A stretch of 64,000 nt of DNA. It comes from Amycolatopsis nalaikhensis (GTDB taxonomy: Bacteria; Actinomycetota; Actinomycetes; Mycobacteriales; Pseudonocardiaceae). Below the pieces are notes generated by a model. It searched no databases, was not told the DNA's origin, and saw only the letters and a program-made list of their open reading frames with translations. The first letter of the stretch is position 1, and every line of letters starts with the position of its first letter. Positions 1-8,220 of this stretch are shown here, one piece after another. The position numbers were made by a program, and so were the translations under genes. Where the stretch lies: the NCBI RefSeq assembly GCF_030264295.1, contig NZ_CP127173.1:5401501-5465500 (forward strand), read 5' to 3'.

Positions 1-3000
1 AGGGACAGGTAGACCTCGCGCATCTTTTCCAGCAGCGAGGGGTCCGGCTCCTCCCACAGCCCGCGGTCCGCCGCCTCGTTCAGCCGCTCGACGATCCCGC
101 GCAACGCCCACGGGTTCGCCTGGCGCAGGAACTCCTGGTTCACCTCGTCCAGCACGTACGACTCGGTCAGCTTCTCGTACATCCAGTCGCCGACCACGCC
201 GGCCGTCGCGTCGAAGCCGAACAGGTAGTCCACTGTGGCCGCCAGCTCGAACGCGCCCTTGTAGCCGTGCCGCCGCATCGCCGCCAGCCAACGCGGGTTC
301 ACCACGCGGGCGCGGAACACGCGGGCCGTCTCTTCGGACAACGTCCGCGTGCGGACCGTGTCCGGCGACGTGCTGTCGCCCACATAGGACGCCGGGGCCG
401 TGCCCGTCAGCGCGCGGACCGTCGCGATCATCCCGCCGTGGTACTGGAAGTAGTCGTCCGAGTCCGCGATGTCGTGCTCGCGCGTGTCCGTGTTCTTCGC
501 CGCCACCACGATGCGCTTGTACGAGCTTTCCATGTCTTCGCGCGCCGGGCGGCCGTCCAGGTCGCGGCCGTACGCGAAGCCGCCCCACACCGCGTACACC
601 TCCGCCAAGTCCTTGTCGTCACGCCAGTTCCCGCTGTCCATCAACGGCAGCAGGCCCGCGCCGTACGCGCCCGGCTTCGAGCCGAAGATCCGCGTCGTCG
701 CCCGGCGGGCGTCGCCGTGTTCGGCCAGATCCGCGGAAACGTGCGCGCGGACGAAGTTCTTGTCGAGCGGTTCGTCCAATGAGGCCACCAAGCGGACCGC
801 GTCGTCCATCAGCGCGATCACGTGCGGGAACGCGTCGCGGAAGAAGCCGCTGATCCGGACGGTGACGTCGATGCGGGGACGGCCCAGCTCGGCCAGCGGG
901 ATCGCCTCGATCCCCGTCACGCGCCGCGACGCCTCGTCCCACACCGGCTGGACCCCCAGCAGCGACAGGACTTCCGCGGCGTCGTCGCCGGACGTCCGCA
1001 TCGCCGACGTCCCCCACACCGACAGCCCGACCGAACGCGGCCAGTCGCCGGTGTCCTCCCGGTAGCGGCGCAGCAGCGAATCCGCCAGCGCCTGCCCGGT
1101 CTCCCACGCGAGGCGGCTCGGGATCGCCTTCGGGTCCACCGTGTAGAAGTTCCGGCCCGTCGGCAGCACGTTCACGAGCCCGCGCAACGGCGACCCGCTC
1201 GGCCCGGCCGGGATGTAACCGCCGTCGAGGGCGTGCAGCACCGCGTCCAGCTCGCCCGTCGTGCCCGCCAGGCGCGGCACGATCTCCTCCGCCGCGAACG
1301 AAAGCACCCGGGCGACATCCTCGTCGGGCGCGACCGACGCGACGGCGGTCGCGTCCCAGCCGCGCATCTCCATCGTCTGCACGAGTTGCCGCGCGGTCTT
1401 CTCGACGGCGTCCACTTCGGACATCGGCGCGTCTTCCTTGAGGCCCAGCGCCGAGCGCAGGCCCGGGACCGCACCTTGCTTGCCGCCCCACATCTGCGAC
1501 GCGCGCAGCATCGCCAGCACCAGGTTGACGCGCGCTTCGCCGGTCGGGGCGGCGCCGAGAACGTGCAGCCCGTCGCGGATCTGGGCGTCCTTGACCTCGC
1601 ACAGCCAGCCGTCGATGTGCAGCAGGAAGTCGTCGAACTCCGCGTCGTGCGGGCGTTCCTCGATGCCGAGGTCGTGATCCAGCTTGGCCGCCTGGATGAG
1701 CGTCCAGATCTGGGCGCGGATCGCGGGCAGCTTCGCCGGGTCCATCGCCGCGATGTTCGCGTGCTCGTCGAGCAGCTGCTCCAGCCGCGCCAGGTCGCCG
1801 TAGGACTCCGCGCGCGCCATCGGCGGGATCAGGTGGTCGACGATCGTCGCGTGCGCCCGCCGTTTCGCCTGCGCGCCTTCGCCGGGGTCGTTGATCAGGA
1901 ACGGGTACACCAACGGCAGGTTCCCGAGCACGGCGTCCGGCGCGCACGACGCCGAAAGCCCCGCCGTCTTGCCCGGCAGCCACTCCAGCGACCCGTGCTT
2001 GCCCAGGTGGACGACGGCGTGCGCGCCGAACTCCTCCTCCAGCCAGCGGTAGGCGGCCAGGTAGTGGTGGCTCGGCGGCAGGTCGGGGTTGTGGTAGATC
2101 GCGACGGGGTTCTCGCCGAACCCGCGCGGCGGCTGGATCATGATGATCACGTTGCCGCTCCGCAGCGACGCGAGCACGATATCGCCGTTGTCGACGTACA
2201 GCTCGCCTGGCGCCGGACCCCAGTGCTCCTCCATGGCTTCACGCAGCTCGGCGGGCAGCGCCTCGAACCAGGTCCGGTAGCGCGCGGCCGGGACGCGGAT
2301 CGGGTTCCCGGCCAGCTGCTCCTCGGTCAGCCACTCCGGGTCCTGCCCGCCCGCGGCGATGAGCGCGTGGATGAGCGCGTCGCCGTCGGGCTGGTCGGTG
2401 CCGGTCGGCACGACACCCGGGAACGCGTCCGGACCGAGGTCGTAGCCCAGGTCGCGCATCCGCCGCAGCAGTTCGATCGCGGACGCGGGCGTGTCCAGCC
2501 CGACCGCGTTGCCCACGCGAGAGTGCTTCGTCGGGTATGCGGACAGCATCAGCGCGATGCGACGTTCTGAAGGAGGCGTGTGGCGCAGCCGCGCGTGCGC
2601 CAGCGCGATGCGGGCGACGCGGGACGCGCGCTCGGCGTCCGGGACGTAGCGGGGGAGGCCGTCGGCGTCCAGCTCCTTGAACGAGAACGGCACCGTGATC
2701 AGCCGCCCGTCGAACTCGGGCACGGCCATCTGGTTGCCCGCGTCCAGCGGCGAGAGGCCGTCGTCGTTGGCCGCCCACGTCTCGCGGTCGCTGGTCAAGC
2801 ACAACGCCTGCAGGATCGGGACGTCGAGCGCGGCCATCTCGGCGACGTCCCACGCCTCGTCGTCGCCACCGGCGCCCACCTCCGACGGCCGCGTGCCGCC
2901 CGCCGCGAGGACGGTGACCAGCAGCGCGTCCACGGACGCCAGCTCGGCCATCATCTCCGGCTCGCGCGTGCGCAGCGACGCGCAGTAGATCGGCAGCGCG

Positions 3001-3539
3001 CGCCCGCCCGCGGCCTCGATCTCGTCGGCGAGGGCGTGCACGAACGCGGTGTTCCCGGACAGGTGGTGCGCGCGGTAGTACAGGATGCCGATGACCGGGC
3101 CCTCAGCCCGCGAAGGCCGGTCGAGGATCCCCCACGCGGGTTGTTCCGCGGGCGGCTCGAAGCCGTCGCCGGTGAGCAGCAGCGTGTCGGAGAGGAACCG
3201 GTGCAACTGCGTGAGGTTCGCCGGGCCGCCCTGCGCGAGGTACGCGTGGGCCTCGGCGGCGATGCCCGCCGGGACGGTCGAGAGCTTCATCAGCTCGGCG
3301 TCCGGCGTCTGCTCCCCGCCCAGGACGACGACGTGCGCGCCGGACGCCCGCAGCGTGTCGAGACCTTCCTGCCAGGTCCGCGGGGTGCCGAGGATCCGCG
3401 CGACGACGATCTTCACGCCGTCCAGCAGCTCCGGCAGCTCGGCGACGTCGAGCCGGGCTGGGTTGCCGAGCCGGTACTCGGCCTCGGCCGCACGCGCGCT
3501 GAGCAGGTCGGTGTCCGAAGTGGACAGAAGCAGGATCAC
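1..3539 (-). CDS. cobN: CobN, cobaltochelatase large subunit (3' end cut by window edge)
   Basis: This is the large subunit of the ATP-dependent aerobic cobaltochelatase, which inserts Co2+ into hydrogenobyrinic acid a,c-diamide in the cytoplasm. About 1179 codons are visible. The family is usually near 1200 residues, so only a short C-terminal tail is missing; the last visible residues (LLEKMREVYLSL) look like the typical CobN end. Family-like stretches include GPVIGILYYRAHHLSGN near residue 135 and YHNPDLPPSHHYLAAYRWLE followed by HLGKHGSLEWLPGK. The start is GTG at 3539, chosen because GAGGAGG sits six to seven bases upstream and no better start fits. A cobalamin riboswitch precedes it. 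Its ATPase partner is probably the ChlI/ChlD-like fusion at 28.5 kb, since no CobS/CobT-type chelatase pair is present. Confidence 0.95.
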   Translation of the reverse strand, partial: MILLLSTSDTDLLSARAAEAEYRLGNPARLDVAELPELLDGVKIVVARILGTPRTWQEGLDTLRASGAHVVVLGGEQTPDAELMKLSTVPAGIAAEAHAYLAQGGPANLTQLHRFLSDTLLLTGDGFEPPAEQPAWGILDRPSRAEGPVIGILYYRAHHLSGNTAFVHALADEIEAAGGRALPIYCASLRTREPEMMAELASVDALLVTVLAAGGTRPSEVGAGGDDEAWDVAEMAALDVPILQALCLTSDRETWAANDDGLSPLDAGNQMAVPEFDGRLITVPFSFKELDADGLPRYVPDAERASRVARIALAHARLRHTPPSERRIALMLSAYPTKHSRVGNAVGLDTPASAIELLRRMRDLGYDLGPDAFPGVVPTGTDQPDGDALIHALIAAGGQDPEWLTEEQLAGNPIRVPAARYRTWFEALPAELREAMEEHWGPAPGELYVDNGDIVLASLRSGNVIIMIQPPRGFGENPVAIYHNPDLPPSHHYLAAYRWLEEEFGAHAVVHLGKHGSLEWLPGKTAGLSASCAPDAVLGNLPLVYPFLINDPGEGAQAKRRAHATIVDHLIPPMARAESYGDLARLEQLLDEHANIAAMDPAKLPAIRAQIWTLIQAAKLDHDLGIEERPHDAEFDDFLLHIDGWLCEVKDAQIRDGLHVLGAAPTGEARVNLVLAMLRASQMWGGKQGAVPGLRSALGLKEDAPMSEVDAVEKTARQLVQTMEMRGWDATAVASVAPDEDVARVLSFAAEEIVPRLAGTTGELDAVLHALDGGYIPAGPSGSPLRGLVNVLPTGRNFYTVDPKAIPSRLAWETGQALADSLLRRYREDTGDWPRSVGLSVWGTSAMRTSGDDAAEVLSLLGVQPVWDEASRRVTGIEAIPLAELGRPRIDVTVRISGFFRDAFPHVIALMDDAVRLVASLDEPLDKNFVRAHVSADLAEHGDARRATTRIFGSKPGAYGAGLLPLMDSGNWRDDKDLAEVYAVWGGFAYGRDLDGRPAREDMESSYKRIVVAAKNTDTREHDIADSDDYFQYHGGMIATVRALTGTAPASYVGDSTSPDTVRTRTLSEETARVFRARVVNPRWLAAMRRHGYKGAFELAATVDYLFGFDATAGVVGDWMYEKLTESYVLDEVNQEFLRQANPWALRGIVERLNEAADRGLWEEPDPSLLEKMREVYLS

Positions 3540-3574
3540 GAGGTTCCTCCTCGGGGTCCGCGCCCCGGGTAGAC

Positions 3575-3690
3575 GGGCGCGCCGGCCGGAGTTCCTGGCT
3601 CCCGGAGCGAGCTCCGGTGACAGTGGCGGGACCGCCCCGGACTTCCACCGGGTTCCTCCACCTGCCGACGCGTGGGTATCGCCCTCACTC
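3575..3690 (-). promoter_or_regulatory. Cobalamin riboswitch upstream of cobN
   Basis: Read on the minus strand, the cobN leader contains the conserved core in order: GGAACCCGGTGGAAGTCC, then GGTCCCGCCACTGTCACCGG, then a B12 box GAGCCAGGAACTCC near 3590-3602. These match the cobalamin riboswitch family (CGGTGxxAxTCC, CCCGCCACTGT, GCCAGGAxxCC). The aptamer ends about 35 bases before the cobN start, with a GC-rich stem (3551-3570) lying next to the SD. This placement fits repression of translation or early termination when cobalamin is plentiful. The outer boundaries are approximate. Confidence 0.93.
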
Positions 3691-3735
3691 TCCGGTGCGG
3701 GCGCGACGGCGTCAAGGTGACGTGCGCGGCGCCGC

Positions 3736-4743
3736 TCAGAGCCGCTTGGCCGCGCGGAACGCCTTCGCGTAGGTCCCGGACCCGTCGATCAGCGAGACGC
3801 CGCCCGCGTCACCGAAGGTCGGCCCGTTGGCGACCTTGCGGCTGGACAGCACGCGGTGGTGCCCGTCGCTGTCGATGCCCAGGTAGATGCCGGTGTGGGA
3901 GACCTGCGGGCCGAGCTGCGGCTCGAGGTTGAAGAACAGCACGTCACCCGGCTGGAGGGCGCTGAAGTCCGTCGCCTGCTTCTTCTCGTCGTGGATGACC
4001 TCGGTGCCGGGGCCCAGCTCCGAGAGCGCCCACGCCCGCCGTGGCAGGCCGGGGCCCTTCGTGTTGGTCCCGAGCAGCGGGAACCCGGACCGGTAGCCGT
4101 AGACCATCCGGACGAAGCCCGAGCAGTCCAGCGACCGCGCCCGCGCCGGCTCGGCCGCCTCGTGGACGCCGCCCGGGAAGTCCCAGCCGATGCCCAGGTA
4201 GTCGTAGAAGTCGGACTTCTCGAGGCGGCCTTCGGCGCTGTCCGGGCCGAAGTTGGCGTCGCCGCCGACGCGCAGCTTCTTCGAGATCTGGTCGGCCGCG
4301 CCGTCGGTGTACTGCAGGGCGATCGCCAGGACGTCGGGGTCGGTGTCGCCGATGGCCTTCGGCAGCCAGTCGGTGAACCACTTCTCCTTCTCCGCGCCCG
4401 GCTGCCAGGCCTGCGGGGCGAGCCGGATCCAGGCGTTCGACGTGATGCTGACCTTGGTGAACCGCGGCTCGGTGAAGGTCCGCGACTTGCCCGTCAGCAT
4501 CACCGTGCGGGAGCCGTCGGTGAAGGACGCGAGCTGGGCGCCGGCGGCGTCGCGGACCACCGTCCGGGCCGGGTTCTCCAGCCGCTCGTACGTGTAAGCG
4601 CCGGTCACCGCCGCGCCGGTCGGGGCGGCCGACGCCGAGATGGCCGTGATCTCCTGCCGGTCCTGCGTGGCGGCGTACACGGCGGCCGTGCCGGACACGC
4701 CGATGACCGCGACCAGGACGCCGACCTTGACCGCCTTGCGCAT
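3736..4743 (-). CDS. NlpC/P60-family cysteine hydrolase of a poly-gamma-glutamate-type locus
   Basis: This is a secreted or membrane-anchored cysteine peptidase of about 335 residues. An N-terminal hydrophobic segment (VGVLVAVIGVSGTAAVYA, residues 6-24) acts as signal or anchor. The C-terminal third holds the NlpC/P60 core: LDCSGFV with the nucleophile Cys at about residue 207, SHTGIYLG with His at about 283, and a third polar residue in the GHHRVLSSRK stretch. It directly follows the pgsC homologue with about 8 bases between stop and start. In Bacillus the poly-gamma-glutamate hydrolase PgdS is also an NlpC/P60 protein encoded beside pgsBCA, so processing of a gamma-glutamyl polymer is a reasonable inference. 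Peptidoglycan hydrolysis is the alternative. The start could be GTG at 4749. Confidence 0.8.
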   Translation of the reverse strand: MRKAVKVGVLVAVIGVSGTAAVYAATQDRQEITAISASAAPTGAAVTGAYTYERLENPARTVVRDAAGAQLASFTDGSRTVMLTGKSRTFTEPRFTKVSITSNAWIRLAPQAWQPGAEKEKWFTDWLPKAIGDTDPDVLAIALQYTDGAADQISKKLRVGGDANFGPDSAEGRLEKSDFYDYLGIGWDFPGGVHEAAEPARARSLDCSGFVRMVYGYRSGFPLLGTNTKGPGLPRRAWALSELGPGTEVIHDEKKQATDFSALQPGDVLFFNLEPQLGPQVSHTGIYLGIDSDGHHRVLSSRKVANGPTFGDAGGVSLIDGSGTYAKAFRAAKRL

Positions 4744-4750
4744 CGTCACC

Positions 4751-5233
4751 TCACACCGTCGGGACCAGCCCGACCAGCACGCCGCTGATCAGGACCGCGT
4801 AACTGGCCAGGCTCACTCCGCCGGTGGCGAGCATGGTGGCCACCGGCTTCTGCCGCACCAGCTGGTAGGCGACCAGGCCGGGCACCACGAACCCGAGCGT
4901 CTGGTGCACGAACAGGAGCGGGAAGTCGGCCTGGAGGAACAGCAGCAACGTCGTCTGCAGCACGACGCCGAGCAGCACGACCGCGGCGAAGAGCCGCTTG
5001 CCGTAGAGGATCACCATGCGCTGCAGCAGCTTCGTGCCGCCGAAGGTCAGCGCCGTCATCAGCACGATGATCGCCGCGCGCCGGTAGTCCTCGACCATGG
5101 TCAGCGCGATCCAGCCGGGCGTGATCATGCCGCCGGGGGAGAGGTTCGTCGTCAGGTAGCAGACCAGCGACAGCAGCAGGCCGATGGCGAGCCCGACGGT
5201 GGCGACCTCGGGGGCGAGGGACGTGGTGAGCAT
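4751..5233 (-). CDS. pgsC: PgsC/CapC-like integral membrane protein
   Basis: This 160-residue protein consists almost wholly of hydrophobic helices (five or six predicted membrane segments) and matches the PgsC/CapC family, which is about 150 residues long. Characteristic stretches are LVCYLTTNLSPGGMITPGWIAL near the N-terminus and LQRMVILYGKRLFAAVVLLG in the middle. PgsC forms the membrane part of the poly-gamma-glutamate synthase with PgsB. Its ATG overlaps the stop codon of the pgsB homologue by one base (TGATG), so the two are probably translated in fixed ratio. No pgsA/capA-type gene is found in the neighbourhood. Confidence 0.85.
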   Translation of the reverse strand: MLTTSLAPEVATVGLAIGLLLSLVCYLTTNLSPGGMITPGWIALTMVEDYRRAAIIVLMTALTFGGTKLLQRMVILYGKRLFAAVVLLGVVLQTTLLLFLQADFPLLFVHQTLGFVVPGLVAYQLVRQKPVATMLATGGVSLASYAVLISGVLVGLVPTV

Positions 5234-6411
5234 CAGGCGACCGGTTCCAGTTTGGCGAGTTCCTCGATGAGCAGTTCCCCCTGGCCGTGGATGTTGCCGA
5301 TGGCGATCAGCGACGCCTGGCGCCCGACGCCGCCGATGATCCCGCGCAGCAGCTCCCGCGGGGAGCGCGAGCCGCCGAGGTCGACGACGCGGTCGTGCCA
5401 CTCGCTCGGGATGGTGGCGCGGGCGCTGCGCGTCGGCTCGCCGATCAGCACCACGCGCTCCGGCGCGATCTTCGGGATGAGCGCGCCCATCTGGCCGTTG
5501 CGCTCGACGCGGTCGGGGCGGCAGTTGATGATCACGTGCACCGGGTCGGTGATCGCGCCCTGGCGGCGGAGCTGGTCGATGTTCAGCAACGTCGATTCGG
5601 GGTCGTTCGCCGCGAAGACGTTGGCGAAACGCAGGTGACGGCGCCCGGCGCGGTAGCGGTGGACCTGCAGCACGCCCGGGTCCGGCGGCGCGGCCCACAT
5701 GCCTTCCAGCGCCAGCTGCCGGTTGACGTTGAGCAGGTCCGCGACGGCCAGCGCGATCGCGACGTTCTCCTTGAACGTGATCCAGCTGAAGCCGCGCATC
5801 TCCGCGTCGGTGACGGACTCGGGGTCGACGGCGATGAGCTCGCAGTTCCGCTTGGCCGCCTCCTCCTGGAGGATGTGCAGCCGGTCCTTCTCAGCGGTCA
5901 GGCAGATCCCGCCGACCGGCATCGAGCGGGACAGCGAGCGCGCGACGTCGTCGAGGGTCGGGCCCATCTCGGCGAGGTGGTCCTCGCGGACGTTGCACAG
6001 CACGCCGATCGTCGAGCGGATCAGCTTGCTCTGGTTGATCTCCTGCAGGTCCGGCATCACGGCCATGCACTCGATGACCAGCGCGTCCGGCCGGTAGGCG
6101 GCGGCGCGGCGGACGATGCCGATCTGCTCGACGACGTTGGCGATGCCGAACTTGCGGTAGACCGGCTCCTCGCTGCCGTCAGGGTGGATGAACCGGGCCG
6201 CGGTGCCGGTGGTCTTCGCCGTGGTGACCAGCCCGCCGCCGCGCAGGGCACCCGCGCACAGCCGGGTGATCGACGACTTGCCGCGGATACCGTTGACCAG
6301 CACGCGGGTCGGGATGCTGTGCAGGTGCTTGTAGTGCTGGCGCTGCTCGGCGATCCCGGCGGCCAGCATCGTCGCCGAGGCCAGGACCAGCACGACGTAG
6401 AGGAACGTCAC
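5233..6411 (-). CDS. pgsB: PgsB/CapB-like poly-gamma-glutamate synthase (Mur-ligase-like ATPase)
   Basis: This amide ligase of 392 residues is related to Mur ligases and in known systems polymerises glutamate through the gamma-carboxyl group. An N-terminal membrane segment (FLYVVLVLASATMLAAGIAE) is followed by the nucleotide-binding loop LVNGIRGKSSITR at about residues 38-50. Further family stretches are LVIECMAVMPDLQ, LCNVREDHLAEMG and INCRPDRVERNGQM. The length matches PgsB (about 390). The start is GTG at 6411, one base after the stop of the upstream HAMP gene. It forms an operon with pgsC and the NlpC/P60 gene. Homology to PgsB is clear, but the identity of the polymer is inference. Confidence 0.9.
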   Translation of the reverse strand: MTFLYVVLVLASATMLAAGIAEQRQHYKHLHSIPTRVLVNGIRGKSSITRLCAGALRGGGLVTTAKTTGTAARFIHPDGSEEPVYRKFGIANVVEQIGIVRRAAAYRPDALVIECMAVMPDLQEINQSKLIRSTIGVLCNVREDHLAEMGPTLDDVARSLSRSMPVGGICLTAEKDRLHILQEEAAKRNCELIAVDPESVTDAEMRGFSWITFKENVAIALAVADLLNVNRQLALEGMWAAPPDPGVLQVHRYRAGRRHLRFANVFAANDPESTLLNIDQLRRQGAITDPVHVIINCRPDRVERNGQMGALIPKIAPERVVLIGEPTRSARATIPSEWHDRVVDLGGSRSPRELLRGIIGGVGRQASLIAIGNIHGQGELLIEELAKLEPVA

Positions 6412-6412
6412 G

Positions 6413-7567
6413 TCAGACCCCGGCTCCGTCCAGCCAGCTGAGGTAGTCGCTCTTGGCCTTCTCCTCGGGCGTGCGGGCGGGGATCCGCGGCGGCGTCTGC
6501 GGCCGGGGCCGTCCCGCCGGTTTCCGCTGCTCGGCCGGGCGACGCGGGGGTGCCTCCGGCTCGGCGACGCGGCGGCGCGGGGCTTCGGGCTCACGCCGGC
6601 GCCGGGGCGCCGGCTCGTCGACGATCTTCTGGAGCAGCTCGGTTTCGTCGGTCGCCGCGCCGGCCGGGCGGCGGGCCTCGCCGAGCCGGTCGCGGCCCTC
6701 GGTCAGCGCCTGGCGGCAGATCTCGACGCAGGAGGCGATGGTGCCGATCTCGTCCTGGCGCTGCGGGTAGACGACGGCGCCGGTGTCGCCGCCCGCGATC
6801 CGCCGTGCCTCCTCGCCGACCCGCCGCAGCGGCCGGATGACCACCAGGAAGTGCCAGGCGAACAGCATCAGCGCGACGACCGCGGTGAGCAGTGCGGCCA
6901 CCCGCGCCCCCGAGCGGACGGTGTTGTCCGCGACCCCCAGCGAGCCGATCGGCTGCTCGGCGACGACGACCCACTTCAGCGCGGCGGCGTTGCCCTTGTC
7001 GGCCAGCCGCTGAGCCGCGACGAGCGACGCCGGGGTCGTCTCCCGGGCGTCCTTGCCGGACTGCGCGGCGTCGACGTTCTTGATCAGCACCGGGTCCGTG
7101 AGCGCCGAGAAGGCCAGGTAGCCCTCGGTGTCGGCGATCGTGCGCTTGCCCTCGTCGACGACGCGGACGCGGCCGCCCGCCGACCCGAGCAGCTCGGCCA
7201 TCCGCGGCACGTCGAACTCGCCGACCAGGACGTTCTTCGAGTCCGGCAGCGGCGTGAAGGCGTAGACGACCGGGACGCGGCCGCTCGTGTTGTGCTGGCG
7301 GAGGCCTTCGCCTTCCGGCAGCTTGCCGGGGTCGCGCAGCGACTCGCGGCCCGCCAGCAGCCGCACCGCGCCGTCGGCGTCGGCGACGTAGACGCTGCGG
7401 AACCGGCTCTCCGTGCCGGCCAGGCGGTCGAGCATGCCGCGCAGCTGGTCGGGCTCCTTGCCCTTGCCGAGCCGGGCGACGGACTGCAGGTCGGTGAGGC
7501 CCTCGGCGAGGCTGCGGCGCAGCGTGTCGGCCGAGCGCGTGACGCGGACGCCGTGCTCGCTGAGCAT
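6413..7567 (-). CDS. CACHE-HAMP-like sensor protein, apparently N-terminally truncated
   Basis: This 384-residue protein has an extracytoplasmic sensor-like region (residues about 1-200, including RFRSVYVADADGAVRLLAG), one membrane helix (about 206-228), a HAMP-type linker (RPLRRVGEEARRIAGGDTG) and a Pro/Arg-rich tail of about 90 residues. No kinase or methyl-accepting domain follows the HAMP. Proteins of this layout usually have a first membrane helix before the sensor domain. Here the reading frame has a TGA four codons before the ATG, so that helix is missing. The break coincides with a cluster of hairpin repeats. It is tightly linked to pgsB-pgsC-NlpC (one base gap to pgsB), which suggests a role in localising or regulating that system. 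The truncation is seen in the sequence; the function is inferred. Confidence 0.7.
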   Translation of the reverse strand: MLSEHGVRVTRSADTLRRSLAEGLTDLQSVARLGKGKEPDQLRGMLDRLAGTESRFRSVYVADADGAVRLLAGRESLRDPGKLPEGEGLRQHNTSGRVPVVYAFTPLPDSKNVLVGEFDVPRMAELLGSAGGRVRVVDEGKRTIADTEGYLAFSALTDPVLIKNVDAAQSGKDARETTPASLVAAQRLADKGNAAALKWVVVAEQPIGSLGVADNTVRSGARVAALLTAVVALMLFAWHFLVVIRPLRRVGEEARRIAGGDTGAVVYPQRQDEIGTIASCVEICRQALTEGRDRLGEARRPAGAATDETELLQKIVDEPAPRRRREPEAPRRRVAEPEAPPRRPAEQRKPAGRPRPQTPPRIPARTPEEKAKSDYLSWLDGAGV

Positions 7568-7984
7568 GGTCGGCGAGACTCATTGGGGACCGCTGGCGTC
7601 GCGAATGAGTCATTGGCGACGTTGCCGGGGTGGGGGCCTGGCGCGGCCCGGGTGGTAGGCGCCCCGCGGCCGGGGGTCTTGAATGAGTCATTCAGGACCT
7701 CCGGCGCCCTGAATGACTCATTCAAGACGCGGTCGGGGTGGGTTGGCGCGGCCGGGGTGGTTGGCGGCCTGTGGCCTTGCGGGGGGTGGTGTGCGCCGGG
7801 CGGTCGGGGTGGGTTGGCGCGGCCGGGGTGGTTGGCGGCCTGCGGCCCCGCCGGGGTGGCGTGCGCCGGGCGGCCGGAGTGGGCTGCCGCGGCCGGGCAA
7901 CGCTGGTGCGCCGCGGCCGGGTGTCGCCAATGACTCATTCGGGACCACCAGCGTCCCGAATGAGTCATTCGCGACGTTCGCGTC
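7568..7984. repeat. Intergenic cluster of AATGAGTCATT hairpins around a 71-bp tandem repeat
   Basis: This stretch has no convincing gene. It carries six copies of a 10-12 base palindrome of the type AATGAGTCATT or AATGACTCATT, near 7578, 7603, 7682, 7712, 7929 and 7959. They are arranged as three inverted pairs. The clearest is CTTGAATGAGTCATTCAGG at 7679-7697, facing its complement at 7709-7727 across an 11-base loop. Between the second and third pairs lies a GC-rich tandem repeat of period 71, with units at 7730-7800 and 7801-7871 and a degenerate third start at 7871. Such hairpins could act as terminators or be non-autonomous mobile repeats. Confidence 0.85.
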
Positions 7985-8218
7985 TCAAGCGGAGCGCTCT
8001 CCCAAGCGGGGGAACGGCTTCGTCGAGAACAGGACCTCCACCGAGACCTCGAAGAACTCCGCGATCCGCAGCGCCAGGTACAAGCTCGGGCTGTACTCGC
8101 CGCGCTCGAGGTAGCCGATCGTCTGGTAGTGCACCCCGAGCGCCTCCGCCAGCTGGCGTCTCGAAATCGACCGCTCCGCGCGCAGCATCGCGATCCGGTT
8201 GTAGACGACCTCACTCAT
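7985..8218 (-). CDS. Small XRE-type helix-turn-helix regulator
   Basis: This 77-residue DNA-binding protein consists of a single Cro/C1-type HTH: RAERSISRRQLAEALGVHYQTIGYLERGEYSPSLYLALRIAEFF, residues about 14-57. It resembles the short XRE regulators encoded with ABC exporters. The start is ATG at 8218, three bases after the permease stop; GTG at 8221 would overlap that stop. It is the last gene of a three-gene operon with the ABC ATPase and permease, so it probably controls their expression, perhaps through the inverted repeat at 10025-10058. Confidence 0.88.
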   Translation of the reverse strand: MSEVVYNRIAMLRAERSISRRQLAEALGVHYQTIGYLERGEYSPSLYLALRIAEFFEVSVEVLFSTKPFPRLGERSA

Positions 8219-8220
8219 CA

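Noticed and set aside
7691..7980. Possible coding of NESF/NDSF peptide repeats
   Set aside because: They are translations of the AATGAGTCATT hairpins and the tandem repeat. The frame is not kept between copies.
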